A stretch of 64,000 bases of DNA from contig NZ_OZ007030.1 of assembly GCF_963931595.1 (NCBI RefSeq), positions 434,001 to 498,000 on the forward strand, written 5' to 3'. Shown here in pieces: positions 1 to 8,514 of the stretch. Source of the DNA: an uncultured Subdoligranulum sp. GTDB lineage: Bacteria > Bacillota > Clostridia > Oscillospirales > Ruminococcaceae. A model generated the notes under the pieces. That model was not told the DNA's origin. It saw only the letters and a list, made by a program, of their open reading frames with translations, and did not search any database. The position numbers and the translations under genes are program-made. Every line of letters starts with the position of its first letter. The stretch's first letter is position 1.

Positions 1-919
1 CTCCCATATATAGGGGATCTCGTTTCATTCCGGAAGTTGATAGGATGCTTTTGAAGTCTTCGTCGCGTTGAGAACCGCGATAATATTTACATGATTTTCC
101 AAGGTTTTCGAGCGAATTTTTCATGGAATTTAGAATTTCACTCTTACCTGTCCCTTTTTGACCAAAAATCACATTCATTTCTGGATACAGAGTTAAGTTA
201 AAATGAATTGATGGGTGAGGAGAGACACTGACAGAGACAGGGTGAGTTCGAGTTAGAAGAGTCTCAACATTAACAGCGTCTCTTTTGGCGAGCAATACGA
301 ATTGCTCAAAAGATTCTACTGGCAAACGGAGTTCCGCAAAATCGCAAGTTTCATACGTGTTCCAATTTTGCACATCGCTTCCGATGATGACCTTAAATTG
401 ATAGTTAGAAAAAATCCCTAGAGATTTCAAATTAGATGTCTCCCGGAAAATTCGATATTGTTCTGGTACCAAAGTTACTAATGTTTGAAAGTCTGCATCA
501 GGAATTCCGGGATCTTTATGATAATGCGGAATATACAATACGTCTAAAGCAGAAAAGCAATTAACGACCTCTTTCATAGAGAAGGTAATGGTATCTCTGT
601 TCGTGTTGTCCAATAGTGAAGATACATGTTTGTCAAAAGCAGATAAATTTTGGGGATTGGCAACAATAATTAAGTGCCAATGAACTTTAGAGTCGTCAAG
701 AATATCAAGTTCAACGCCGGGCCAAACTTGGCAGTACTGTGTAACAGCATCACGAAATTTAATGTATTGGGTCAAGTCAAACATATTGTGATTGGTGATG
801 GCGACGATCTTCACATCAGCGTCCATTATTTTCTGGGCGAATACTTCAACGGATACATTTCTGGTTGCCGCATCACCTGATTTTACCTTTAAGGTGTGGC
901 AATGAAGATCAACTTTCAT
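1..919 (-). CDS. PHP-domain plus P-loop ATPase, TrlF-like (3' end outside the window)
   Basis: The frame runs from ATG 919 leftwards off the window edge and gives 306 residues. The N-terminus is a PHP metal-binding phosphoesterase domain: DLHCH at residues 4-8, ITNHN at 41-45, E70, H80/H82, HYH at 132-134 and D182. A Walker A motif GQKGTGKS follows at 253-260, so this is a PHP domain fused to a nucleotidase of the AAA/SMC-like class. That architecture matches the TrlF family, found near RNA-repair genes and in defence-type islands. An AGGATGG ribosome binding site precedes the ATG. Base composition is clearly AT-richer than the genes right of 2500, which suggests acquired DNA. A defence or RNA-related role is inferred, not shown; the C-terminal ATPase motifs lie outside the window. 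Confidence 0.75.
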   Translation of the reverse strand, partial: MKVDLHCHTLKVKSGDAATRNVSVEVFAQKIMDADVKIVAITNHNMFDLTQYIKFRDAVTQYCQVWPGVELDILDDSKVHWHLIIVANPQNLSAFDKHVSSLLDNTNRDTITFSMKEVVNCFSALDVLYIPHYHKDPGIPDADFQTLVTLVPEQYRIFRETSNLKSLGIFSNYQFKVIIGSDVQNWNTYETCDFAELRLPVESFEQFVLLAKRDAVNVETLLTRTHPVSVSVSPHPSIHFNLTLYPEMNVIFGQKGTGKSEILNSMKNSLENLGKSCKYYRGSQRDEDFKSILSTSGMKRDPLYMG

Positions 920-1099
920 ATATTTCCATCCTTTCGGAGTGTTATAAGTTGCTTTAATACGGTTTATGGTACTTTATATGTCGATGCTCGTTGAAAGTAC
1001 AAATTATGAACCCAATAAATGTGTATATTCTAGTTGTAAGGCAAGCGTGATGCTATAGGAAACGTAGTACTACCATGAACATAGGGAGAGAAACGTAAC

Positions 1100-1279
1100 A
1101 TGAAAAGCAGTGAGAAAAAAGTAGTAAAATTAAAATCTGGTGAGAAAATTTTGATCTGTGGCAGTTACGATGATCAAACAATATATCTCGTCCGAGTGCT
1201 GGAAGATAAGCTATTCGACTATAAATTTCTCTTGGTTAAGAAAGATGAAATAGTTTTTTGCGAGGATGAAGATCAGTAA
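1100..1279 (+). CDS. Small unknown protein (59 aa)
   Basis: The ATG at 1100 follows an AGGGAGAG ribosome binding site by a normal spacing and the frame ends at TAA 1277-1279. The product is short and charged, with lysine-rich N-terminus and an acidic CEDEDQ end, and contains no membrane segment or motif I recognise. It is divergent from the PHP/ATPase gene and convergent with the unknown gene at 1309-1833. Its AT-rich composition matches those neighbours, so it probably belongs to the same acquired block. It may be translated, but no function can be assigned. Confidence 0.5.
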   Translation: MKSSEKKVVKLKSGEKILICGSYDDQTIYLVRVLEDKLFDYKFLLVKKDEIVFCEDEDQ

Positions 1280-1308
1280 AACCAAAGCGCTGCCAGTTTA
1301 CAAGTACG

Positions 1309-1833
1309 CTAATCGTTTGAAATAGCATAGAAAACTGGCTCCAATGTTTCTAGGATGGACTTGCTAGCAAAAGTGGATTTGAAACAAGATTTCAGATTAT
1401 TAAAGTGGTGTTCTTGCTTTTCGCGGGCCTTTGGATCATGTGCCTTTAGATCCATGGTTATAGATGGATCGAAGTTCCACACTATATCGATCTTTTCGAT
1501 TGAAAATGACTCCTCTGAACCAAAAGGAAATTCAAATCCTCCAGTCGCTTTTCGGTGTGTTACTAGTCTTGGGTTATGCTTCAATGTGTTATTGGCGTAT
1601 CTACAAGCGGAGATGATGTTCTTAGGCAGGTTGATTTTGTTAAATCGCTCAATATAGTCCATAGCCGCATGGATACTGGCGGCGAGATACGCGTCTACGT
1701 AGATGAAATTGCCCATGGTATGCCCAGAAGAAGCATACTCGTGTATTGCACATTCTAGCTGCTTATATACAATTAAAAAATTGCTTTTCAGAATTTGCTT
1801 AGAGGTATCGGTCAGGCCATTGCGGTTTTGCAT
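1309..1833 (-). CDS. Unknown protein (174 aa), AT-rich accessory gene
   Basis: An uninterrupted 174-residue frame starting at ATG 1833. The predicted protein is soluble and mixed alpha/beta, with no signal peptide. A segment RYANNTLKHN near residues 88-97 resembles the Arg/Asn...His helix seen in HEPN-like proteins, but the spacing is not canonical and I do not assign that fold. It is convergent with the 59-residue gene and has the low-GC composition of the left-hand accessory block. Shorter frames on the opposite strand have no ribosome binding site and look like shadows. Confidence 0.55.
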   Translation of the reverse strand: MQNRNGLTDTSKQILKSNFLIVYKQLECAIHEYASSGHTMGNFIYVDAYLAASIHAAMDYIERFNKINLPKNIISACRYANNTLKHNPRLVTHRKATGGFEFPFGSEESFSIEKIDIVWNFDPSITMDLKAHDPKAREKQEHHFNNLKSCFKSTFASKSILETLEPVFYAISND

Positions 1834-1946
1834 AAGTGAGTACCTTGGAACTTCAAGTAAATGTTTTTACTATTATACGACATAGCTTGATTGTTTTCTA
1901 GGTATATTTCCACTAAGAATAAAGCGAATGAATTTACTAAAGCATC

Positions 1947-1986
1947 AAAAAGCGAACGACAAAACCATCTTTGCCGTTCGCTTTTT
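1947..1986. terminator. Bidirectional hairpin terminator
   Basis: A perfect 12-bp stem (1947-1958 with 1975-1986) closes a 16-nt loop, with A/T runs on both sides. It stands between the accessory gene at 1309-1833 and the tRNA-Asn region and would insulate them. The stretch 1834-2142 otherwise holds only this hairpin and the tRNA-like fragment at 2063-2080. Confidence 0.65.
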
Positions 1987-2062
1987 AGTTATCCGAAACA
2001 TAATAGATGTGGAGAAACATAGAAACCGAGGAAACCTTATACTCTCCCCAAACAATAAAATT

Positions 2063-2080
2063 GATTAACAGTCAAGTGCT
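2063..2080 (-). repeat. tRNA-Asn anticodon-region fragment (possible att remnant)
   Basis: Eighteen bases match the anticodon arm of the tRNA-Asn gene (2221-2238) at 17 of 18 positions. The surrounding sequence does not match a tRNA, so this is an isolated fragment. Such copies typically mark one end of an element that integrated at a tRNA gene. It lies exactly between the AT-rich block on the left and the intact tRNA on the right. Confidence 0.5.
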
Positions 2081-2142
2081 TGCCGATTTTCCGGAAATTG
2101 GGCATTTTATTTAGGACGAAATCCTGCTGACCAAAAGCGAGA

Positions 2143-2182
2143 CAAAATAAAAAAGCGATAGAACGTGAAAGTTCTATCGCTT
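2143..2182 (-). terminator. Terminator of the tRNA-Asn transcript
   Basis: A perfect 12-bp stem (2153-2164 with 2171-2182) with a 6-nt loop is followed on the minus strand by a T-rich tract. It begins 2 nt beyond the tRNA CCA end. Confidence 0.85.
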
Positions 2183-2184
2183 GG

Positions 2185-2261
2185 TGGCTGCCCCTCTCGG
2201 ACTTGAACCGAGGACACCCTGATTAACAGTCAGGTGCTCTAACCGACTGAGCTAAGGGGCA
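2185..2261 (-). tRNA. trnN: tRNA-Asn (GTT)
   Basis: Read on the minus strand this folds as a complete tRNA: a 7-bp acceptor stem (TGCCCCT with AGGGGCA), D-arm AGCTCAGTCGGTTAGAGC, anticodon GTT in CTGTTAA, T-loop GGTTCGAGTCC and an encoded CCA end. It has a near-perfect promoter at 2408-2436 and its own terminator. Fragments of this gene occur on both sides (2063-2080 and 2305-2373). Confidence 0.97.
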
Positions 2262-2304
2262 ATATTTTCGTAGCTATGCCAAAAACAGCATATAGCCAAC
2301 GATG

Positions 2305-2373
2305 TTAAGGAACTGATCTCGAACATTAACCTCGCATCAGCGGGACTAACCGACTGAGCTAAGGGGCAATATT
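2305..2373 (-). pseudogene. Degenerate second tRNA copy upstream of tRNA-Asn
   Basis: A 28-bp direct repeat covers the tRNA-Asn 5' half and leader (2239-2266 repeated exactly at 2346-2373). Beyond it the second copy keeps a T-loop-like GTTCGAGATC at 2315-2324 but has about 8-10 bases too few between D-arm and T-arm and no anticodon stem. It therefore looks like a decayed or recombined tRNA gene. It lies on the same primary transcript as the intact tRNA, between the promoter at 2408-2436 and 2261. Confidence 0.6.
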
Positions 2374-2407
2374 CTTTTTGACGGCTCACTCGCGAGCCAG
2401 CTTTATT

Positions 2408-2436
2408 ATTATAGCAACACGGCCCTGCTTTGTCAA
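2408..2436 (-). promoter_or_regulatory. Consensus promoter for tRNA-Asn
   Basis: On the minus strand TTGACA (2431-2436) and TATAAT (2408-2413) are separated by 17 bp, a perfect consensus match. Transcription would start near 2401 and run through the degenerate copy and the tRNA. Confidence 0.9.
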
Positions 2437-2504
2437 CGACTTTTTCAAATTTTTTTGCACTTTTTTGCGCTGCCCGGTCCCCGACGGACTTTGGCAAAAT
2501 CCGC

Positions 2505-2533
2505 TTGCGTTCCCCTGGGGCATGTTTTATAAT
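2505..2533 (+). promoter_or_regulatory. Promoter of the FHA/ABC operon
   Basis: TTGCGT (2505-2510), a 17-bp spacer and TATAAT (2528-2533) stand 39 bp before the ATG at 2572. The five genes from 2572 to 8511 are close-set and most likely transcribed from here. Confidence 0.85.
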
Positions 2534-2571
2534 GAAATTACTTATAGAAATTTGTCGGGGGATTGCGGCGT

Positions 2572-3909
2572 ATGGCAAAAATTGATGTCAACCAATATAT
2601 GGAACAGTGCGGTGTGCGCAAGGCGCGGTTCGGCGGCTACGAGCCGGAGGATGTGCGCCAGGCGCTGCGGGCGCTGTGCAGCGACTATGAGCAGAGTCTG
2701 ACGGCCGCCAATGCCGAAGCCCGGGCCGCCCGGCAGGAGAGCGAAGCGCTGCGGCGACGCTGCCAGACGCTGATGGGCCAGAACCAGAACCTGGCGGCCC
2801 AGAACGCCACACTGGCGGGGCAGGCGGACAAGATTTCCCGGCGGCGGGACGATCTGGAGACGCGATATTCCAAGGTCCAGGAGCGCAACCATTCGCTGAC
2901 CGACCAGGTGGCGGTGCTGCGGCTTAAAAACGGGGACCTGACCCGGGAGAACAAGGAGCTGACCGACCGGGCCGAGGAGGCGGAGGCCGCGCTGCGCATC
3001 AAGGGGCGCGCCCACGACGAAGCCCGGCAGCAGGTGCTCAAGGAGAAGGAACAGGTGCTGGCCGACGCTCGCGCCGAGGCGGACAAGATCCGCAAGAAGG
3101 CCCAGGAGGATGCCGACGCGCTGCTGGCCGAGACCAACCGCAAGGCGGAGGCCATCGACCAGCTGGCGCGGGAGCAGGCGATCAGCCAGGCGCGCAAGAT
3201 GGTGCAGGCGGCCACCGACGAGACGCGGGAGATCCAGAACGCCCACCGGCTGCGGCTGCAGGACCTGAAGAGCCGCATTGCGGCCATGGAGCAGCAGCGG
3301 GACAAGCTGATGGACTTTTTCAGCCAGATGATCGGGGAGCTGCAGGAGGCCCAGGACTATGCCCGGCAGAACACCCCGCTGGCCACCTATGACAAGGATG
3401 TGACGGAGGCTTCCGACGAACCCCAGCTGGATCTGTCGGACAAGACGGTGGATGCTGCGGCGGCCGCGCTGCCTGTGGAAAAGGAGGAAGCCCCGGAGGA
3501 AAGCAAGGACGCCGTGAACTGTGTGGTGGCGCCCGGTCTGGACGAGGAGGAGCCCGCCCCGCCGCGTACGGTGGAGCTGGTGCCGGAGGAGGAGACCAAG
3601 CCTTCCCCCGAGTACTTTGACACCGAGCCCCAGCAGCAGCCCAGCGACCCACCGGAGGTGGAGATTCCCGGGGCTATTTTCTCCTACCCGATCCTGCGGC
3701 AGAAGGGGGAGCCCATCCTGGACGAAGAGCCGCCGGCCCGCGGCCCCCATGCCCCGGTGATGCCCGACCTGAGCGCCACCGAGGAGGACGAGGACACCGG
3801 CAGCGGGGAGATGGAGATTCTGCCCGAGCGCAAGCCGGAGGAGAATCCCCGCCGGAAGAAGGCAGTGGCGGCGCTGCGGTCGCTGCACAGGAAGATGGCC
3901 CATACTTAA
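2572..3909 (+). CDS. DivIVA-like coiled-coil protein with acidic tail
   Basis: The ATG at 2572 is preferred because a GGGGGA ribosome binding site lies 9 nt upstream; an in-frame TTG at 2563 sits too close to it. The N-terminal 55 residues contain a GYEPEDVRQAL...DYEQSL pattern resembling the membrane- and pole-binding start of DivIVA/GpsB proteins. Residues about 40-275 are a long Glu/Lys/Arg/Ala-rich coiled coil. The last 170 residues are acidic and proline-rich and end in a basic patch. No catalytic domain is visible. As first gene of an FHA/vWA/ABC operon it is a plausible scaffold. FHA domains bind phosphothreonine, so its Thr-containing acidic tail could be a ligand, but that is inference. 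Confidence 0.75.
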   Translation: MAKIDVNQYMEQCGVRKARFGGYEPEDVRQALRALCSDYEQSLTAANAEARAARQESEALRRRCQTLMGQNQNLAAQNATLAGQADKISRRRDDLETRYSKVQERNHSLTDQVAVLRLKNGDLTRENKELTDRAEEAEAALRIKGRAHDEARQQVLKEKEQVLADARAEADKIRKKAQEDADALLAETNRKAEAIDQLAREQAISQARKMVQAATDETREIQNAHRLRLQDLKSRIAAMEQQRDKLMDFFSQMIGELQEAQDYARQNTPLATYDKDVTEASDEPQLDLSDKTVDAAAAALPVEKEEAPEESKDAVNCVVAPGLDEEEPAPPRTVELVPEEETKPSPEYFDTEPQQQPSDPPEVEIPGAIFSYPILRQKGEPILDEEPPARGPHAPVMPDLSATEEDEDTGSGEMEILPERKPEENPRRKKAVAALRSLHRKMAHT

Positions 3910-3924
3910 ACATGGAGACTGTGT

Positions 3925-5649
3925 GTGAAGACATTGAAGACCACATTGTCCGCGGTGTGGATGGTGGTGCTGTGCCTGGCGGCTTGTTTTGCCGTCTCGG
4001 CGGAGGAGACCACCACGGCGACCAGCGGCGCGGGCAGTTTCCGGGTGGAGCAGATCTACGTCAACGTGCCGGAAATGGACGTTTTTTTCTATGCACTGGA
4101 CGCCCAGGGCAATTCCTACACCCCCATGGTGGTGCAGGCGGCAGGCCTGGAACTGACGGTGGGGGACCAGCATCTGGACACCAGTTCCCTGGGCCAGGCG
4201 GACAGCCCCATCTGCTACCTGGTGGCGCTGGACAACAGCGCCGACATTGACCCGGTGGATTTCCGGCAGATGCGGGCGGCCATCTGGCAGCTCATCCGCA
4301 GCAAAGGGGAGAACGACCAGATCGCCCTCTACACCCTGGCAGGGGGGACGACCTGTGTGCAGTCGGCCACTTCGGATTCCACGGCGCTCTACAAGGCGCT
4401 GGCGGCCATCCAGCAGGCCGACGGCCAGATGGATATGGCCGGGGCGGCCGCCCGGGTGGCCAGCGACATCCAGGAGGAATACCAGGCCCTGGCGCCGCGC
4501 AAGGCGGTGTTTGTCTGCACCGACGGACAGCGCATCGTCACCAACCCGGCGCTGCTGGCCGGACTGCTCACCGATGTGAGCAGCAAACTCAACGTGGCCA
4601 TGTACACCTTTGTGGGCAGCGGCTCGCCGGACACGCTGGCGGTGCTGAACACCATGTCGGACGGGCGGATCATCCCCTGCACCATGACCGGGATGGGGGA
4701 GGAACTGCTGGCCAAACAGCAGCTGTTTGCCACGGCGCTGGAACTGCGCACCGAGGTGCCGGAAAGTCTGTACGGCGAACGGCAGGAGATCGTCACCCTG
4801 TCGGCGCCCAGCCTGGGCAGCGCGGTGCAGAGCAGTTCCACCGTCTATATGGGCTTTCAGATGGAGAAGCCCATGGTGGATGAGGTACAGGTGCTGGGGC
4901 GCAACAAGCTGGAACTGACGATGAACCAGGCCATCAACCCCAACGCCACCCGGCCGCAGTTCTACCATGTGGTCACCAACGATATCTGGAACTGGTACGT
5001 GCCCATAAAAAAGGTGGAGATCAGCGAGGACGGCCGCACGGTAACGCTGACCACCGGTGACCTCTACAAGGGCGAGTACCATGTGGCCCTGAACAAGGTA
5101 TCCAGCCGGATGTCCCCCGCCAACGTGAGCACGCTGCGGGAACAGACCGACTTTACCATCGCGGTCTGGCCCCGGGATAACGCCTTTTATCTGGCGCGGT
5201 TCCGGCTGCCTCTGGCGGTGGCGCTGGTGGTGCTGGCGGCGCTGGCCCTGCGTTGGCGGCAGCTGCGGCGGCATGACCGCAGCGCCGAGCAGGCGGCGGA
5301 GGCCGAGCATCTGCTCACCGGCACCGAGGGCGCGACCGCGCTGCCCCGCCGCTGGGTGACGCTCTTCTGGGCCCAGCGCGGTTCCATTGCGGAGAGCCGC
5401 TGGGCCGGCATGGTGGAGAGCAGCCTGATGCTGGGCAGCGATGCGTCCCAGTGTGATCTCTGCCTGCCAGACGCCAAAATCCGGCCCCAGCACTGCCTGC
5501 TCTGCGTGCGGGGCGAGGCGCTGCTGGTACAGACGCTGTCCCCCGAGGCAGCCGTGTTTGTGAACGGAGAACGGATAGACGGGGAACACCGTCTGCAAAA
5601 CAACGATACCCTGCGCCTGGGCCGCACGACGATCCGGCTGGTGCTGTGA
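3925..5649 (+). CDS. Membrane-anchored vWA-FHA protein
   Basis: The GTG start at 3925 follows a GGAG site and is 15 bp after the previous stop. A signal peptide occupies residues 1-26. Residues about 96-265 form a von Willebrand A-like domain whose MIDAS is degenerate (LDNSAD at 102-107). An Ig-like stretch follows to about 410, one membrane helix lies at 426-444, and a cytoplasmic FHA-like domain covers 485-574 (LGSDASQCD, RPQHC, VNGERIDG, LRLG). The topology places the vWA domain outside and the FHA domain inside, so the protein could link an extracellular state to phosphothreonine binding at the membrane. Its neighbours are the coiled-coil protein and two further FHA proteins. Confidence 0.85.
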   Translation: MKTLKTTLSAVWMVVLCLAACFAVSAEETTTATSGAGSFRVEQIYVNVPEMDVFFYALDAQGNSYTPMVVQAAGLELTVGDQHLDTSSLGQADSPICYLVALDNSADIDPVDFRQMRAAIWQLIRSKGENDQIALYTLAGGTTCVQSATSDSTALYKALAAIQQADGQMDMAGAAARVASDIQEEYQALAPRKAVFVCTDGQRIVTNPALLAGLLTDVSSKLNVAMYTFVGSGSPDTLAVLNTMSDGRIIPCTMTGMGEELLAKQQLFATALELRTEVPESLYGERQEIVTLSAPSLGSAVQSSSTVYMGFQMEKPMVDEVQVLGRNKLELTMNQAINPNATRPQFYHVVTNDIWNWYVPIKKVEISEDGRTVTLTTGDLYKGEYHVALNKVSSRMSPANVSTLREQTDFTIAVWPRDNAFYLARFRLPLAVALVVLAALALRWRQLRRHDRSAEQAAEAEHLLTGTEGATALPRRWVTLFWAQRGSIAESRWAGMVESSLMLGSDASQCDLCLPDAKIRPQHCLLCVRGEALLVQTLSPEAAVFVNGERIDGEHRLQNNDTLRLGRTTIRLVL

Positions 5650-5674
5650 GCGGACGTGAAACGAGGAGACAAGG

Positions 5675-6154
5675 ATGAAACTGACCAAATGTGAACAGGG
5701 CCATTTTTACGACGGGGACAAGTACCCCGCCTGTCCCTACTGCAACACCGACCTGCAGACCGAGACCGCCATTGTCCATACCAGCGAAGGGGCCTCCCCG
5801 GCCCAGAGCGCAAGCCCTGACGGCCCGGTGGCGGGCTGGCTGGTGGTGCTGGACGGACCGGCCCGGGGGCGGGATCTCCGCCTGGGGGTGGGCCGCAGCT
5901 TTGTGGGACTGGACGGCGCCGGGACGCCGGTGACGCTGAGCCCCGATGCCCCGCTGGGAGCGCGGCAGGCCGTGGTGGTCTACGACGACCAGGCCGACGC
6001 CTTCACGCTGCTGCCCGGCTCCTCCCAGGAACTGTGCTACCTGGCCGGAGAGGCCGTCCTGACGGCACAGTCCCTCACCGGCGGCGAGGAGCTGAAATTG
6101 GGCAGCCAGACGCTGCGGTTCGTGCCGTTCTGCGGCGGCGGATTCCGCTGGTAA
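5675..6154 (+). CDS. Zinc-ribbon FHA-like protein
   Basis: A 159-residue protein opening with a compact zinc-ribbon-like motif (C6, H10, C20-P-Y-C23), a linker, and a C-terminal beta domain (about residues 48-159) with the layout of a diverged FHA domain (VLDGPARG, GRSFVGL, SLTGGEELKLG). Canonical FHA Ser/His/Asn residues are mostly absent, so phosphothreonine binding is doubtful. The start follows an AGGAG site 25 bp after the vWA-FHA gene. The next gene begins 12 bp after its stop, and that gene's ribosome binding site overlaps the stop. A regulatory or adaptor role in the FHA cassette is likely but unproven. Confidence 0.75.
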   Translation: MKLTKCEQGHFYDGDKYPACPYCNTDLQTETAIVHTSEGASPAQSASPDGPVAGWLVVLDGPARGRDLRLGVGRSFVGLDGAGTPVTLSPDAPLGARQAVVVYDDQADAFTLLPGSSQELCYLAGEAVLTAQSLTGGEELKLGSQTLRFVPFCGGGFRW

Positions 6155-6166
6155 GGAGGTGCCGCC

Positions 6167-7696
6167 GTGCCGAGCGAAATTGTCTTTCTCATTACCGAAC
6201 AGCGCAACAAGCAGCGCATCACGCTGCCCTCCGACCGGGGCGCCTATCGGTTCGGCCGCAGCGCCCAGTGTGAGTATGTGCTGCGCCGGAACAACGTGGG
6301 GGACCGCCAGTTCACCATCGCCTGCACCGACGGGCAGTGGACCGTCACCGATGATTCCAGCGCCTGCAACACCTGGTACAACAACCGTTACCTAACGGCG
6401 GGGGAGACCTGTGCCCTCCAGCCAGGGGACGTGATCGGGCTGAACACCGACGGGGATGCCGCCACCCAGGAGATCACCTTCCGGGTGGAGGAAATCCACA
6501 CGGTGCAGGGCAGCGCCGAGGGACCCCGCCAGGAGCAGCCCGATGCCGCCGTGCTGCGGGAGGTGGACATCCGCCGGAAAAAGCGGGTGCTCATCGGCCG
6601 CGCCGACGACTGCGACATCAAGCTGGTCAGCGACCGGGTGTCCCGCCACCACTGCGAGGTGGTCTACCGGGACGGCCAGTTTGAGGTGCGGGACCTGGGG
6701 TCCACCAACGGCACCTATGTGGACGGCGTGCGCATCAGCCGGATGGCGCTGCGCAACGGTGCGGTCATCAATGTGCCCACCCAGGTGTTTGCCTTCACCG
6801 GCGGGCTGCTCCACTACCACGAGCACAAGAGCGGCATCAGTGTGCAGCTGCTCAACGTATACAAGACGGTGCAGGACCGCAACACCGGCAAACCGCTGAA
6901 CATTGTGGACGGCACCAGCCTGGAGATCGAGCCCAACAGCTTTGTGGTGCTGGTGGGCGGGTCGGGCACCGGCAAATCCAGCCTGCTCACCTGCATCACC
7001 GGCACAGCCCCCTGCACGGCGGGCAGCGTGCGGTTTGACGGCCTGGACACCCGGGACAACCGCAACGCCTTCGACGCGGTGCTGGGCTACGTGCCCCAGA
7101 AAGATATCATGCACGACAACCTGACGGTGGAGCAGAGCCTGACCTTCACAGCCAAGCTGCGCATCGCCCACGACGCCAGCCGGGCGGAGATCGCCGCGGC
7201 GGTGGCCCATGCCATCGAGGCGGTGGACCTGACCGGCCGGGAAAAGACGCTGATCTCCCAGCTGTCGGGCGGCCAGAAAAAGCGGGTATCCATCGCCATG
7301 GAGCTGCTGGCCAGTCCCCGGCTGCTCATCCTGGACGAGCCCACCAGCGGCCTGTCGCCGGACCTGGACCGCAGCATGATGGAACTTTGCCGCAAGCTCA
7401 GCCACCAGAACTGCACGGTGCTCATGGTCACCCACAATATGGCCAACATCAACCTCTGCGATAAAATCGCCTTTCTGGGGGTGGGGGGCGTGCTCTGCTA
7501 CTACGGCCCGCCGGAGCATCTCAATTCCTATTTTGATGTGGAACTCACCAGTGATATCTTTGAAAAACTGCGGGTGCCGGAACTGATCGAGCAATACCGC
7601 TGCAAGTATTACACCACACCGGAGTTCAACCGCCTGGTGGCGGCCTGGCCCGAGGCAGCACAGGAGGCGGACAAGCGATGCGACCAATCGAACTGA
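6167..7696 (+). CDS. Double-FHA ABC transporter ATPase (ABCG-like)
   Basis: The GTG at 6167 is preceded by AAGGAGGT. The 509-residue protein has a degenerate FHA domain (about 20-95), a canonical FHA domain (about 138-205, with GRADDCD, VSRHHC and DLGSTNGTYVDG), then an ABC ATPase. The ATPase has Walker A GGSGTGKS (264-271), signature LSGGQ (366-370) and Walker B LLILDE (386-391). The ATPase resembles ABCG/White half transporters. The intact second FHA domain should bind phosphothreonine, so transport may be gated by a Ser/Thr kinase. No kinase gene is present in this window. The 3' end overlaps the permease gene by 19 nt, indicating translational coupling. Confidence 0.9.
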   Translation: MPSEIVFLITEQRNKQRITLPSDRGAYRFGRSAQCEYVLRRNNVGDRQFTIACTDGQWTVTDDSSACNTWYNNRYLTAGETCALQPGDVIGLNTDGDAATQEITFRVEEIHTVQGSAEGPRQEQPDAAVLREVDIRRKKRVLIGRADDCDIKLVSDRVSRHHCEVVYRDGQFEVRDLGSTNGTYVDGVRISRMALRNGAVINVPTQVFAFTGGLLHYHEHKSGISVQLLNVYKTVQDRNTGKPLNIVDGTSLEIEPNSFVVLVGGSGTGKSSLLTCITGTAPCTAGSVRFDGLDTRDNRNAFDAVLGYVPQKDIMHDNLTVEQSLTFTAKLRIAHDASRAEIAAAVAHAIEAVDLTGREKTLISQLSGGQKKRVSIAMELLASPRLLILDEPTSGLSPDLDRSMMELCRKLSHQNCTVLMVTHNMANINLCDKIAFLGVGGVLCYYGPPEHLNSYFDVELTSDIFEKLRVPELIEQYRCKYYTTPEFNRLVAAWPEAAQEADKRCDQSN

Positions 7697-8511
7697 TGAA
7701 ATTCCTGCGCCAGTTCACCGTGCTGGTGCAGCGCAACCTGCGGCTGATCTGGAACGACAAGCTGCTGCTGGCCAGCCTGGTGCTGCAGGCGCCTTTCATG
7801 GTGTTTGTCATCCGGCTGGTGGTGGACCCCAACTGCTTCACCTCCAACCTGGTGAACGTGGGCAGCCGCACGGCGCTGTTTATTTTAAGCGCCATGGCGG
7901 CCTTCATGGGCACCCTCAACTCCTACCGTGAGATCTGCAAGGAGCGGGAAATCATTTTGCGGGAGGCCTCGGTGGGAGTCAGCCTGCCGGCGGTGGTGCT
8001 CAGCAAGGCCTTTGTGCTGCTGCTCATCGAGATCGTCCAGGCGGCCATCCTCACGGTGGGGTTTGTCAATGTGGTACACATTCCCCAGAACCATCTGCTG
8101 TTTGAGACCAACCTGGAACTCTTCGTCACGGTGCTGCTCATGCTGTTCGCCTCCAGCGCCACCGGCCTGCTGGTGTCGGCCATTTTCAGGAGCGGCGAGA
8201 CCGCCATCCTGGTGGTGCTGGTCATCATGATCGGCCAGGTGGTGTTCAGCGGCATCATGTTCAACCTCACCGGCGCCGCCAACGTCATCGCCAACGTTGT
8301 CGTCTGCCGCTGGGGCATGGGCGCCCTGGGCGCTTCCACCGACCTGAACAGCCGTCTGGCCTGGCTGAAGGCAGGCTTCGACGGCCCCATGTACGACGCC
8401 ACCATCGCCAACCTGCTGCACTGCTGGCAGATGATGGCCCTCATCGCGGTGGTCTGCATCCTGGCCGCCTGGCTGGTGCTGCAGATCTCCTTCGACCGCA
8501 AAAAGGCATGA
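7678..8511 (+). CDS. ABC-2 type permease of the FHA cassette
   Basis: A 277-residue membrane protein with a cytoplasmic N-terminal amphipathic start (QRNLRLIWNDKLLL) and about six membrane helices in the ABC-2/ABCG arrangement. It is the membrane partner of the FHA-ABC ATPase it overlaps by 19 nt. The start ATG at 7678 lies inside the ATPase gene. Substrate is unknown; ABCG-like exporters carry lipids, peptides or polymers. The gene is last in the operon and is followed directly by a terminator. Confidence 0.85.
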   Translation: MRPIELMKFLRQFTVLVQRNLRLIWNDKLLLASLVLQAPFMVFVIRLVVDPNCFTSNLVNVGSRTALFILSAMAAFMGTLNSYREICKEREIILREASVGVSLPAVVLSKAFVLLLIEIVQAAILTVGFVNVVHIPQNHLLFETNLELFVTVLLMLFASSATGLLVSAIFRSGETAILVVLVIMIGQVVFSGIMFNLTGAANVIANVVVCRWGMGALGASTDLNSRLAWLKAGFDGPMYDATIANLLHCWQMMALIAVVCILAAWLVLQISFDRKKA

Positions 8512-8514
8512 AAA

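Noticed and set aside
2542..5688. A 1048-codon frame on the minus strand
   Set aside because: It lies antisense to the coiled-coil and vWA-FHA genes, is rich in His/Gly/Gln/Arg repeats without domains, and arises from GC-rich codon bias. The plus-strand genes have promoter, ribosome binding sites and recognisable domains.
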